Source: Eubacteriales bacterium (GTDB lineage Bacteria; Bacillota; Clostridia; Lachnospirales; Lachnospiraceae). Taken from it: a stretch of 64,000 bases of DNA. The translations under genes and the position numbers were made by a program. The stretch covers positions 1-64,000 of the forward strand of contig JAUNDV010000005.1 of NCBI GenBank assembly GCA_030525875.1, in the 5' to 3' direction. Positions 16,764 through 25,094 of the stretch are shown one piece after another; within the stretch, counting starts at the first letter, position 1; every line of letters begins with the position of its first letter. The notes under the pieces were generated by a model. That model was given only the letters and a program-made list of their open reading frames with translations. It was not told the DNA's origin and did no database searches.

Positions 16764-18050
16764 ATGGACATTAGGATAACTGAATCAGAGCTTAAAGGAG
16801 TTGTGAGAGCAGTCTCATCCAAATCAGATGCACATAGGGCTCTTATATGCGCCTCATTGATAAGTGATTGTGAGAAAGAGCCGGTAGGAGTATATTGCAA
16901 TGCAATTTCCGAAGATATAAAGGCGACTGTACGAGTGCTTTCTGCACTTGGGGTACAGTTTTCTTATAAAAATGAATATATTTATGTCAGTCCCATGGAT
17001 ATTAAGGAACTGGAAGGAAGACAAGCAGAGTTAAAATGTGGAGAGTCAGGTTCTACGCTTAGATTTATGATACCTGTCGCTGCAGGATTGGGAGCGAGTG
17101 CTACATTTTCCGGCGAAGGACGCCTTCCTGAAAGACCTATAGACATGCTTCTTAAGGAACTGATGTTACATGGTATGAAGGCAGACGGTATAAAGCTGCC
17201 TTTTTCTATAGGCGGAAAACTTGAAGGTGGAGATTATAAGCTTAAAGGGAATATAAGCTCCCAGTTTTTTACAGGCATTCTGCTTGCCCTACCTGTTATC
17301 GGGAAGGATTCATCACTTGAATATGAGGGAAAACTGGAATCTTCCAGATATGTAGACATGACGATAAAGACAATGGAAGCATTTGGGGTGCATATATCAA
17401 AGACAGATAAGGGCTTTATATATAAATCAGGAGAGAAATATAAGTTTCCATCTGAAAATGTATATGAGACAGAGGGAGACTGGTCAAATGCCGCATTTTT
17501 TGTAGTAGCTGATGCACTTATGCAATACAAATATGGAAGTGATGAAAGCTATATTTGCGTAGATGGTCTTAACGATGAAAGTCTTCAGGGAGATAAGAGA
17601 ATCAAAGAAATAGTAGCAGAAGCTCTTTTAAATTCAAAAAGTGGAAAGGGCTGTGAGATAGACGCCTCAGAGATTCCAGATCTTGTTCCAATAGTAGCAG
17701 TATTATATGCTCTCATTGAAGGAAGACATGTTATAAAAAATGCAGGCAGACTGAGAATAAAAGAAAGTGACAGATTAAGTGCCATATATACAGTTTTAAA
17801 AGCGATAGGTGCAGATATAGAAGAGCTTCCTGACGGACTTATCATAAATGGTAAAAACAGATTAAAGGGTGGCAGGAAGCTACCTTCATATGGAGATCAC
17901 AGGATTGTAATGTCTCTTTCAATAGCTGGATTATTTTGTGATGAGCCTATAGTTATAGAAGGAGCAGAGGCAGTAAATAAGTCTTATCCGTCTTTCTTTG
18001 AGGCTTATAGAAAAATAGGAGGAAGAGCAGATGTCATCACAAATAGGTAA
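16764..18050 (+). CDS. aroA: 5-enolpyruvylshikimate-3-phosphate synthase
   Basis: 428 residues. Adds enolpyruvate to shikimate 3-phosphate. Motifs: SKSDAHRALICASLI (residues about 19-33), GESGSTLRFMIPVA and GRLRIKESDRLSAI, with EGDWSNAAFF in between. An upstream TTG at 16758 keeps the frame, but AAGGGGG lies 8 bases before ATG 16764 and only 2 from the TTG, so ATG is chosen. It overlaps aroC by 20 bases. Confidence 0.95.
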   Translation: MDIRITESELKGVVRAVSSKSDAHRALICASLISDCEKEPVGVYCNAISEDIKATVRVLSALGVQFSYKNEYIYVSPMDIKELEGRQAELKCGESGSTLRFMIPVAAGLGASATFSGEGRLPERPIDMLLKELMLHGMKADGIKLPFSIGGKLEGGDYKLKGNISSQFFTGILLALPVIGKDSSLEYEGKLESSRYVDMTIKTMEAFGVHISKTDKGFIYKSGEKYKFPSENVYETEGDWSNAAFFVVADALMQYKYGSDESYICVDGLNDESLQGDKRIKEIVAEALLNSKSGKGCEIDASEIPDLVPIVAVLYALIEGRHVIKNAGRLRIKESDRLSAIYTVLKAIGADIEELPDGLIINGKNRLKGGRKLPSYGDHRIVMSLSIAGLFCDEPIVIEGAEAVNKSYPSFFEAYRKIGGRADVITNR

Positions 18051-19125
18051 AAATATAAAAATATCAGTTTTTGGACAATCACATTCAGATGCTATAGGTG
18101 TGGTTATAGATGGTCTTCCTGCAGGTATAAGCTTTGACAAAGAGAAAATAATAAACTTTATGCAAAGAAGAGCTCCGGGACGAAATCAGTATTCGACAAG
18201 CCGGAAAGAAGCAGACTTTCCAGAGATAGTTTCAGGTGTTTTAAAGTCTGAAAATGATATGCTTGTAAGCTGTGGAGCACCCCTTTGCGCAATAATAAAA
18301 AATAGTGACCAGAGATCTAAGGATTATGATAATCTTAAGCTTGTACCAAGACCGGGGCATGCAGATTATACAGCAGCAATTAAATATCATGGATTTAATG
18401 ACATAAGAGGGGGCGGACATTTTTCAGGAAGACTTACAGCACCTCTCTGCTTTGCTGGTGCACTTGCTCTTAAGATCCTTGAAGATAAAGGCATATATAT
18501 AGGTGCACATATTAAATCAATAGGAAATATTGAGGACGAGTCCTTTAATCCTATGGAAGAAGACAAGGATATTATAAAGAATCCGGGCAGAAAAGCATTT
18601 CCAGTTATTGATGACAGTATTGGAAATGAGATGATGAAGTTAATTGATGAGGCGAGACTTGATCAGGATTCTGTGGGAGGCATAATAGAATGCTGCATTA
18701 TAGGACTTCCGGTAGGAATAGGAGATCCTATGTTTGATGGAGTGGAAAATATCATTTCAAGGGCAATATTTGGAATTCCGGCTGTAAAGGGTATAGAATT
18801 TGGAGATGGCTTTGGCGTAGCGGGTCTTAGAGGAAGCGAAAGTAATGATGAATATGTAATAGGCAAGGATGGAGCAGTCAAAACCTTGAGCAATCATCAG
18901 GGTGGAATTCTGGGTGGTATATCCAATGGCATGCCTGTTATTTTCAGAGCGGCATTTAAGCCTACGCCTTCGATAAGCAGGCCACAGAGATCGGTAAACC
19001 TTGAAACTAATGAAAATGAAGAGCTTATTATACATGGAAGACATGATTCGTGTATTGTCCCAAGGGCAGTTCCTGTTGTTGAAGCAGTTACTGCACTTGC
19101 TGTTTTAGATTTAATCATGCAATAA
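18031..19125 (+). CDS. aroC: Chorismate synthase
   Basis: 364 residues. Makes chorismate from EPSP with reduced FMN. It shows the conserved FGQSHSDAIGVVIDGLPAG start, RRAPGRN, RPGHADYTAAIKY and RGGGHFSGRLTAPL. AGGAGGAAG sits within the end of aroA, and the reading frames overlap by 20 bases. In many databases the N-terminus of this family is annotated with the same spacing. Confidence 0.96.
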   Translation: MSSQIGKNIKISVFGQSHSDAIGVVIDGLPAGISFDKEKIINFMQRRAPGRNQYSTSRKEADFPEIVSGVLKSENDMLVSCGAPLCAIIKNSDQRSKDYDNLKLVPRPGHADYTAAIKYHGFNDIRGGGHFSGRLTAPLCFAGALALKILEDKGIYIGAHIKSIGNIEDESFNPMEEDKDIIKNPGRKAFPVIDDSIGNEMMKLIDEARLDQDSVGGIIECCIIGLPVGIGDPMFDGVENIISRAIFGIPAVKGIEFGDGFGVAGLRGSESNDEYVIGKDGAVKTLSNHQGGILGGISNGMPVIFRAAFKPTPSISRPQRSVNLETNENEELIIHGRHDSCIVPRAVPVVEAVTALAVLDLIMQ

Positions 19126-19134
19126 GAAATATAG

Positions 19135-19193
19135 TGACAAATCATGTAACGACAAGGTATGTAGCTACAAGGAATGTAGTAATAAGGTATTAG
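19135..19193. repeat. Imperfect 15-16 bp tandem repeats between aroC and pheA
   Basis: Roughly four units of the form GACAAGG-x-ATGTAGC-x run from 19135 to 19193 (GACAAATCATGTAAC, GACAAGGTATGTAGCT, ACAAGGAATGTAGTA, ATAAGGTATTAGCG). No ORF or terminator in the 111-base gap. Possibly replication-slippage DNA. Confidence 0.6.
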
Positions 19194-19236
19194 CGTTTTG
19201 AGCTGTTCATTTAAAGGCAGCGGAATGGAGACATAA

Positions 19237-20379
19237 ATGAATTTAGATGATATCAGGAAGGATATAGACGAGGTTGATAAAGGGCTTACACAGCTTTTTG
19301 TAAAGAGAATGAAGCTGGCGGAAGAGGTAGCTGTTTATAAAAAAGAAAATGGCATGCGTGTTTTTGATAAGAGCAGGGAAAGAGCAGTCAGAAATAAAAT
19401 ATCAAAGCTTGCAGGAGAAGAGATGGCTGACTATGCTGACGTACTCTATAATTCGATTTTTGATATAAGCAGAGCATACCAGCATCAGATTATTGGCTCA
19501 GATTCAAGGCTTGCTGACAAAATTGATAAGGCTATAGAAGAAACGCCTAAGACTTTTCCAAAGAGAGCAGTAGTTGCCTGTCAGGGAGTTGAGGGTTCAT
19601 ATTCACAGATGGCCTGCGACAGACTATTTACAAATCCTGATATTGTGTATATGAATGATTTTGCAGGAGTATTTAGGGCAGTAGAGCTTGGCCTTTGCAA
19701 ATATGGTGTTCTGCCTATAGAAAATAGTACGGCAGGCTCTGTAAATGAGGTATATGATCTCATGAAAAAGCATAGCTTTTATATAGTAAGGGGTATTAAG
19801 CTTAAGGTATCACATCATCTTCTTGCAAAAAAGAATACAAAATTAGAGGATGTAAAGGAAATTTTTTCAAAGGATATAGCTCTCAGCCAGTGCAGTGAAT
19901 ATCTTTCTTCACTCAGCGGAGTAAAGCTTACAGTATGCGAAAATACAGCTAAGGCAGCACAAATGGTAGCTGATTCAGACAGAAATGATATAGCAGCCGT
20001 CTCATCAGCCAGCTGTGCAAATCTCTATGGTCTTAGAACCTTAAATGACAAGATACAAAACAGTGATGCAAATTATACTAGATTTATATGTATTTCAAAA
20101 GATTTGGAAATATATCCAGGTTCTGATAAAATAAGTATGATGTTTTCAATAGACCATAAACCGGGAGCTCTTTACAATGTTATTTCAAGATTTGCAAGTC
20201 TTGGACTTAATCTTACGAAGCTTGAAAGCAGACCTATACCGGGAAGTGATTTTGAATTCCTTTTTTATTTTGATATAAATGCAGATGTGCATGATGCTCA
20301 GGTAAAAAAGCTATTGCTTGAGTTTGATGATGAATTTGACAAATTTAATTATCTAGGAAGTTACAGTGAGGTGGTATAA
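19237..20379 (+). CDS. pheA: Chorismate mutase/prephenate dehydratase (P-protein)
   Basis: 380 residues, three parts: AroQ-type chorismate mutase (residues 1-90, LDDIRKDIDEVDKGLTQLF), prephenate dehydratase (about 109-285, QGVEGSYSQMACDRLF and GVLPIENSTAGSVNEVYDLM) and an ACT domain (about 297-380) with the Phe-binding motif ESRP. It converts chorismate to phenylpyruvate with Phe feedback. It also supplies prephenate to TyrA, since no separate mutase is in the operon. GGAG precedes ATG 19237. Confidence 0.95.
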   Translation: MNLDDIRKDIDEVDKGLTQLFVKRMKLAEEVAVYKKENGMRVFDKSRERAVRNKISKLAGEEMADYADVLYNSIFDISRAYQHQIIGSDSRLADKIDKAIEETPKTFPKRAVVACQGVEGSYSQMACDRLFTNPDIVYMNDFAGVFRAVELGLCKYGVLPIENSTAGSVNEVYDLMKKHSFYIVRGIKLKVSHHLLAKKNTKLEDVKEIFSKDIALSQCSEYLSSLSGVKLTVCENTAKAAQMVADSDRNDIAAVSSASCANLYGLRTLNDKIQNSDANYTRFICISKDLEIYPGSDKISMMFSIDHKPGALYNVISRFASLGLNLTKLESRPIPGSDFEFLFYFDINADVHDAQVKKLLLEFDDEFDKFNYLGSYSEVV

Positions 20380-21618
20380 ATGAAATATGGTTTGATAGGT
20401 GAGAAACTGGGGCATAGTTTTTCACCTGCAATACACAAAATATTAGGAAATAATGAGTACGAATTAACTGAGATAAAGAAAAATAAGCTTGATGAGTTTA
20501 TGCAAAAGAAGGATTTCATAGGAATAAATGTAACTCTTCCGTACAAAAAAGACGTACTCCCATATTTAAGCCAGATTTCAGATAAGGCAAAAAAAATTGG
20601 CTGTGTAAATGTAGTAGTAAAAAAAGAAGATGGAAGTCTGGTGGGAGATAATACAGATTATGATGGTGTAAAATACATGCTTGAAAATACAGGCATAGAG
20701 GTTACAGGAAAGAAATGTCTTATACTCGGAAATGGAGCGACTTCTTTAACAGTCTTTGCAGTTCTGTCTGATCTTGGTGCAAAAGAGATTATTAAGATAT
20801 ATAGAAAAGGAGAAATGAATTTTGAAAATGTGTATTCGATAGCTGATGCACAGATTATAGTTAATACAACTCCTGTTGGAATGTATCCTGAAAATGAAGG
20901 TAGTCTCATAGACCTTTCAAGATTTCCAATGCTCGAAGGTGTGGCCGATGTAATTTATAATCCTATAAAGACAAATCTCATTCTTCAGGCTGAGAGGTTA
21001 GGTATAAAATGCTCAGGCGGATTGAAAATGCTGGTCGCTCAGGCTAAGTATGCATCCGATATATTTTTCAATACAAGAACAGATGACAGTGTTATAGATG
21101 AAATATATCAAAAAATTATTTTCGACATTAGAAATATTGCTTTTGTAGGGATGCCAGGCTGTGGTAAATCAAGCATTGCAAAGCTTGTAGCAGAGAAAAT
21201 GGAAAAGAAATTTATAGATACAGATAGCATTATCGTAGATCTTGAGGGCAGGGAAATTCCGGAAATATTTGCTATTTATGGAGAAAAATATTTTAGAAGT
21301 GTTGAGATTGAGGCCTGCAGAATAGCAGGAAAAAGAAGAGCAACTGTTATTTCTCTGGGAGGAGGAGCTGTTACAAACAGAGAAAATATAGATGCAATAA
21401 GGCAGAATGCGCTTGTGTTTTATATAAAGAGAGATATAGACAAATTATCCAGAACCGACAGACCTTTGTCTAAGGATATGGACACTCTCTGGAATATATA
21501 TGAAGAAAGAAAAGATAAATATGAGCAGGCAGCGGATTATATCGTTTATAACAATGAAAATATTGAAGCCTGTGTGGACAAGGTCATAGAGCTTATATAT
21601 AAGGGAGAGAGCAGATGA
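20380..21618 (+). CDS. aroE/aroK: Fused shikimate dehydrogenase-shikimate kinase
   Basis: 412 residues. Residues 1-250 are AroE (GEKLGHSFSPAIHK, NVTLPYKKDV, DNTDYDGVKYML); residues about 251-412 are shikimate kinase (Walker A GMPGCGKSS, GGGAVTNRENI, TDRPLS). One protein thus reduces 3-dehydroshikimate and phosphorylates shikimate, two steps that EPSP synthase follows. The frame is continuous, with no stop or ribosome site at the junction. It begins one base after the pheA stop and overlaps aroQ by ATGA. Confidence 0.95.
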   Translation: MKYGLIGEKLGHSFSPAIHKILGNNEYELTEIKKNKLDEFMQKKDFIGINVTLPYKKDVLPYLSQISDKAKKIGCVNVVVKKEDGSLVGDNTDYDGVKYMLENTGIEVTGKKCLILGNGATSLTVFAVLSDLGAKEIIKIYRKGEMNFENVYSIADAQIIVNTTPVGMYPENEGSLIDLSRFPMLEGVADVIYNPIKTNLILQAERLGIKCSGGLKMLVAQAKYASDIFFNTRTDDSVIDEIYQKIIFDIRNIAFVGMPGCGKSSIAKLVAEKMEKKFIDTDSIIVDLEGREIPEIFAIYGEKYFRSVEIEACRIAGKRRATVISLGGGAVTNRENIDAIRQNALVFYIKRDIDKLSRTDRPLSKDMDTLWNIYEERKDKYEQAADYIVYNNENIEACVDKVIELIYKGESR

Positions 21619-22052
21619 AATTACTTGTTATTAACGGACCAAACCTCAACATGCTCGGAATAAGAGAGAAAAACATTTATGGCAATGGAAGCTATAAGGA
21701 GCTATTGGAATACATTGAGAAGGTCTGTGATGAGGAAAATATAGAAGTTGATTTTTTTCAATCCAATCACGAGGGGGCAATAGTTGACAGAATACAGGAG
21801 GCATATGGTGATTTTGATGCAATAGTAATAAATCCAGCAGCCTATACACATACCAGTGTAGCCATACTTGATGCGCTTAAGGCTGTCAATATACCTTGTG
21901 CTGAGGTTCATTTATCGGATATATATCAGAGAGAGGAATTTAGACATCATTCTTACATAAGCCTTGCTGCTATAAAGACAATATACGGAAAGGGTTTTGA
22001 GGGATATAAGGAGGCAATACTGTTTCTTAAGAACTACGTAATAGAAAAATAG
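21615..22052 (+). CDS. aroQ: Type II 3-dehydroquinate dehydratase
   Basis: 145 residues, the usual size. Dehydrates 3-dehydroquinate. It shows the LLVINGPNLNMLGIRE start, the catalytic tyrosine region YGNGSYKELL, FFQSNHEGAIVDRI, NPAAYTHTSVAI and the VHLSDIYQREEFRHHS loop. It completes all seven shikimate enzymes in this operon and is its last aromatic gene. Confidence 0.96.
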   Translation: MKLLVINGPNLNMLGIREKNIYGNGSYKELLEYIEKVCDEENIEVDFFQSNHEGAIVDRIQEAYGDFDAIVINPAAYTHTSVAILDALKAVNIPCAEVHLSDIYQREEFRHHSYISLAAIKTIYGKGFEGYKEAILFLKNYVIEK

Positions 22053-22102
22053 TCATTATTATTGTATAATCTTACAAGATATTACATATTAGGAGATTTT
22101 AA

Positions 22103-23299
22103 ATGAAAAATAACAGGTGGAGCATGTATATGTATTGGGGAATAACTGCATTTTTAGTTATTCTTGCTTCAGTAGGTGTCATTTTCGGAATGATACATCT
22201 AAAGGATGTACTTGGAGCTATGAGTGGGCTCATAAGGATCCTTACACCTATAATTTACGGAGCTATTCTTGCATATCTTTTATCTAATGTATATAACAGC
22301 GTTAATTCAAAGACAGCTTCATGGCTTGAAAAGAAATTAAGCAACAGGAAAACGGCACGCAACCTTGGAAAGGCAGCCGGAACTTTAGTTGCTCTGGCTC
22401 TTCTTATTGCTTTGGCAGCTGGACTTCTTTATCTGATACTTCCTGAGCTTATATATTCAATACAGAATGTCATTACATCTGCACCTGAAAATATAAACAA
22501 TTTTTCTATATGGCTAAATGAAATACTAGAAGGCGACCATGAATACAGAGAGGAAATACTTGCTGTATATAATACTCTTGTAGAAATGGGAGAAAGCTTT
22601 ATAAATAGTACGCTTATACCTAATCTGGATATTATCATAAAGAATGCATATATCAGTGTAAAGGCAATAGGAGTTGGACTTTATAATCTTTTGATTGGTC
22701 TTATTGTAATGATATATCTGTTAAACTTCAAGGATACACTTATTCCTCAGATAAAGAAGCTTATTTTTGCTTTTTTACCCGATAAATTCGCTAAGTCTTT
22801 TGTAAGTGAGCTTAAGTACATTAATCAGGTATTTGGTGGATTTATAATAGGTAAGATAGTTGACTCTATAATTATAGGAGTGCTTTGCTTTATACTCACA
22901 AATCTGTTCAAGCTTCCTTATGCTTTGCTTGTTTCAGTAATTGTCGGAGTTACAAATGTTATACCTTTCTTTGGACCTTTTATTGGAGCAATTCCATCTA
23001 CAATACTTATTATGCTTGTAAGTCCAAAGGGCGGACTTATATTTGTAGCGCTTATTATTGTTTTGCAGCAGTTTGATGGAAATATTTTAGGACCTAAGAT
23101 ACTTGGAGAAAAAACAGGTATTCCAAGCTTTTGGGTATTATTTTCAATACTTTTATTTGGAGGAGTTTTTGGCTTCGTAGGAATGATTATTGCAGTGCCA
23201 ACCTGGGCTGTTATATTACATCTTCTTAAAAACTTCAGTGAAGAGAGACTTAAAGAAAAGGGATTACCTTATGAATCAAAGGATTATAAGGATGTCTAA
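22103..23299 (+). CDS. AI-2E family transporter
   Basis: 398 residues with about 7-8 membrane segments. It belongs to the AI-2E/PerM permease family: the N-terminal pair of helices, a central polar domain (residues about 125-190) and the conserved VIPFFGPFIGAIPS and PKILGEKTGIPSFWVLFSILLFGGVFG motifs are clear. Members have been linked to autoinducer-2 export or Na+/H+ antiport, so the substrate is open. A TATAAT box at 22065-22070 in the preceding gap could give it its own promoter. Confidence 0.88.
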   Translation: MKNNRWSMYMYWGITAFLVILASVGVIFGMIHLKDVLGAMSGLIRILTPIIYGAILAYLLSNVYNSVNSKTASWLEKKLSNRKTARNLGKAAGTLVALALLIALAAGLLYLILPELIYSIQNVITSAPENINNFSIWLNEILEGDHEYREEILAVYNTLVEMGESFINSTLIPNLDIIIKNAYISVKAIGVGLYNLLIGLIVMIYLLNFKDTLIPQIKKLIFAFLPDKFAKSFVSELKYINQVFGGFIIGKIVDSIIIGVLCFILTNLFKLPYALLVSVIVGVTNVIPFFGPFIGAIPSTILIMLVSPKGGLIFVALIIVLQQFDGNILGPKILGEKTGIPSFWVLFSILLFGGVFGFVGMIIAVPTWAVILHLLKNFSEERLKEKGLPYESKDYKDV

Positions 23300-23353
23300 A
23301 AGCCTGATTTTTATATTTGAAAAATAAATGAAAAGTAACAAAGGATTATTTGA

Positions 23354-25006
23354 ATGAATTGTAAACAAAAGACTTATGTAATTGGACATAAAAACCCTGA
23401 TACGGATTCAATCTGTTCAGCTATTTCTTATGCATTTTTAAAAAATCAGATTGAGAAAAATGACAGGTATATTCCACTTAGATGTGGACATGTAAATCAG
23501 GAAACAGCATATGTGCTGGATTATTTTGGTGTTAAAGCACCTGAATATATTACTGATGTTTCCCCACAGGTTCAGGATGCTGAGATCAGGAGACTTCATG
23601 GAATTTCAGAGGATATATCATTAAATACTGCCTTCAGACTTATGAAGGAGCAGGAGTGTGTTACACTTCCTGTTGTAGACCATGAACAGCATTTAAGAGG
23701 TGTTATAACCATCAATGATATAGCTGAATCCAATATGGACATGTATGACAACAGAATAGTTGGAAATGCAAGAACGCCTATAAAAAACATACTTTCTACA
23801 ATAGATGGTAAGGTACTATGTGGTAATTCACATGCCTTTATAACCAAGGGTAAGGTTATTATTGCAGCCTCAAGCGAAGAAGTAATGAACGATTTTCTTC
23901 TTGAAGATGATCTTGTAATAACAGCAGACAGGACAAGAGCTCAAATTTGTGCAATTAAGAACAAGGCATCCTGTCTGATTGTTTGCGGACCTAATAAAAT
24001 AAGAAAATCCACTCTGGAGCTCGCAGAAAAAAATGAGGTTATTGTAATAGAAACTGCACATGATACCTATACTACAGCCAGACTCATTAATCATTCTATG
24101 CCGGTAAGACGTTTTATGAGTTCAAAGGATCTTGTTACATTTAAGCTTACAGACAGCATAGAATCGGTACATGAGGTCATGGCAAAGCTTCGAATAAGAG
24201 ATTTTCCGGTTCTCAATGAAAATGACGAATACGTAGGTATGATTTCACGAAGAAATCTGCTTGGACTGCACAAAAAAGAAATCATAATGGTGGATCACAA
24301 TGAGCTTTCCCAGGCAGTGGATGGTATAGATGATGCTGAAATACTTGAGATAATAGACCATCACAGATTAGGTACGATTGAAACAACCTCTCCTGTGTAT
24401 TTTAGATGTCAGCCTCTAGGCTGTACCTCTACTATAGTCTATCAGCTTTTTAAGGAAAATGGCATCGAGCCTGTAAAGTCTATAGCAGGTTTGTTATGCT
24501 CTGCAATTCTTTCAGATACACTTATGTTCAGGAGTCCGACATGCACAGCTTATGATGAAAAGGCAGCCAGAGAGCTTGCTGATATAGCAGGAATAGAAGT
24601 AGAGAGCTTCGCAAAGGCAATGTTCAATGCAGGTTCAGATCTTAAGAATAAGTCTGCCGAGGATATTTTCTTCCAGGATTTTAAGAAGTTTAATGTAGGA
24701 GATATAAGCTTTGGAGCAGGACAGATAACTTCCATGAATGAAGAAGATTTTCCTGATATTATTGCTAAACTTAAACCATTTATGGATAAGGAAAGGGCTG
24801 AGCTTAGAGTTGATGGACTGTATTTCCTTATTACAGGAATTTTGTCAGAGAGCTCATATATTATCTGCTGTGGAGATGGAGCATGTGAACTTGCAGAAGA
24901 AGCCTTCCATGTCAAGGCAAATGACGGAGTATTACACGCAGAAGGTGTTGTAAGCAGAAAGAAGCAGTTTATACCTCCGATGGTAAGACTTTTACAACAA
25001 AAATAA
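23354..25006 (+). CDS. ppaC: Manganese-dependent inorganic pyrophosphatase with CBS-DRTGG insert
   Basis: 550 residues. Family II pyrophosphatase hydrolysing PPi to phosphate in the cytosol. The N-terminal DHH part (GHKNPDTDSICSAI, residues about 11-24) is separated from the EIIDHHRLG motif (about 335) by a CBS pair flanking a DRTGG domain (about 66-300); DHHA2 follows to the end. CBS/DRTGG versions bind adenine nucleotides and diadenosine polyphosphates, so activity should follow energy state. It has its own terminator. Confidence 0.94.
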   Translation: MNCKQKTYVIGHKNPDTDSICSAISYAFLKNQIEKNDRYIPLRCGHVNQETAYVLDYFGVKAPEYITDVSPQVQDAEIRRLHGISEDISLNTAFRLMKEQECVTLPVVDHEQHLRGVITINDIAESNMDMYDNRIVGNARTPIKNILSTIDGKVLCGNSHAFITKGKVIIAASSEEVMNDFLLEDDLVITADRTRAQICAIKNKASCLIVCGPNKIRKSTLELAEKNEVIVIETAHDTYTTARLINHSMPVRRFMSSKDLVTFKLTDSIESVHEVMAKLRIRDFPVLNENDEYVGMISRRNLLGLHKKEIIMVDHNELSQAVDGIDDAEILEIIDHHRLGTIETTSPVYFRCQPLGCTSTIVYQLFKENGIEPVKSIAGLLCSAILSDTLMFRSPTCTAYDEKAARELADIAGIEVESFAKAMFNAGSDLKNKSAEDIFFQDFKKFNVGDISFGAGQITSMNEEDFPDIIAKLKPFMDKERAELRVDGLYFLITGILSESSYIICCGDGACELAEEAFHVKANDGVLHAEGVVSRKKQFIPPMVRLLQQK

Positions 25007-25011
25007 TAAAT

Positions 25012-25045
25012 AAAAATTGCCTCGCATTTTGCGGGGCAATTTTTA
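25012..25045 (+). terminator. Terminator after the pyrophosphatase gene
   Basis: AAAATTGCCTCGC pairs with GCGGGGCAATTTT (one G-U) around ATTTT, followed by T residues. Confidence 0.9.
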
Positions 25046-25094
25046 GTATCAGGATATTATTCAAGATAATATTTTAAATACCATATAAGCAAGC

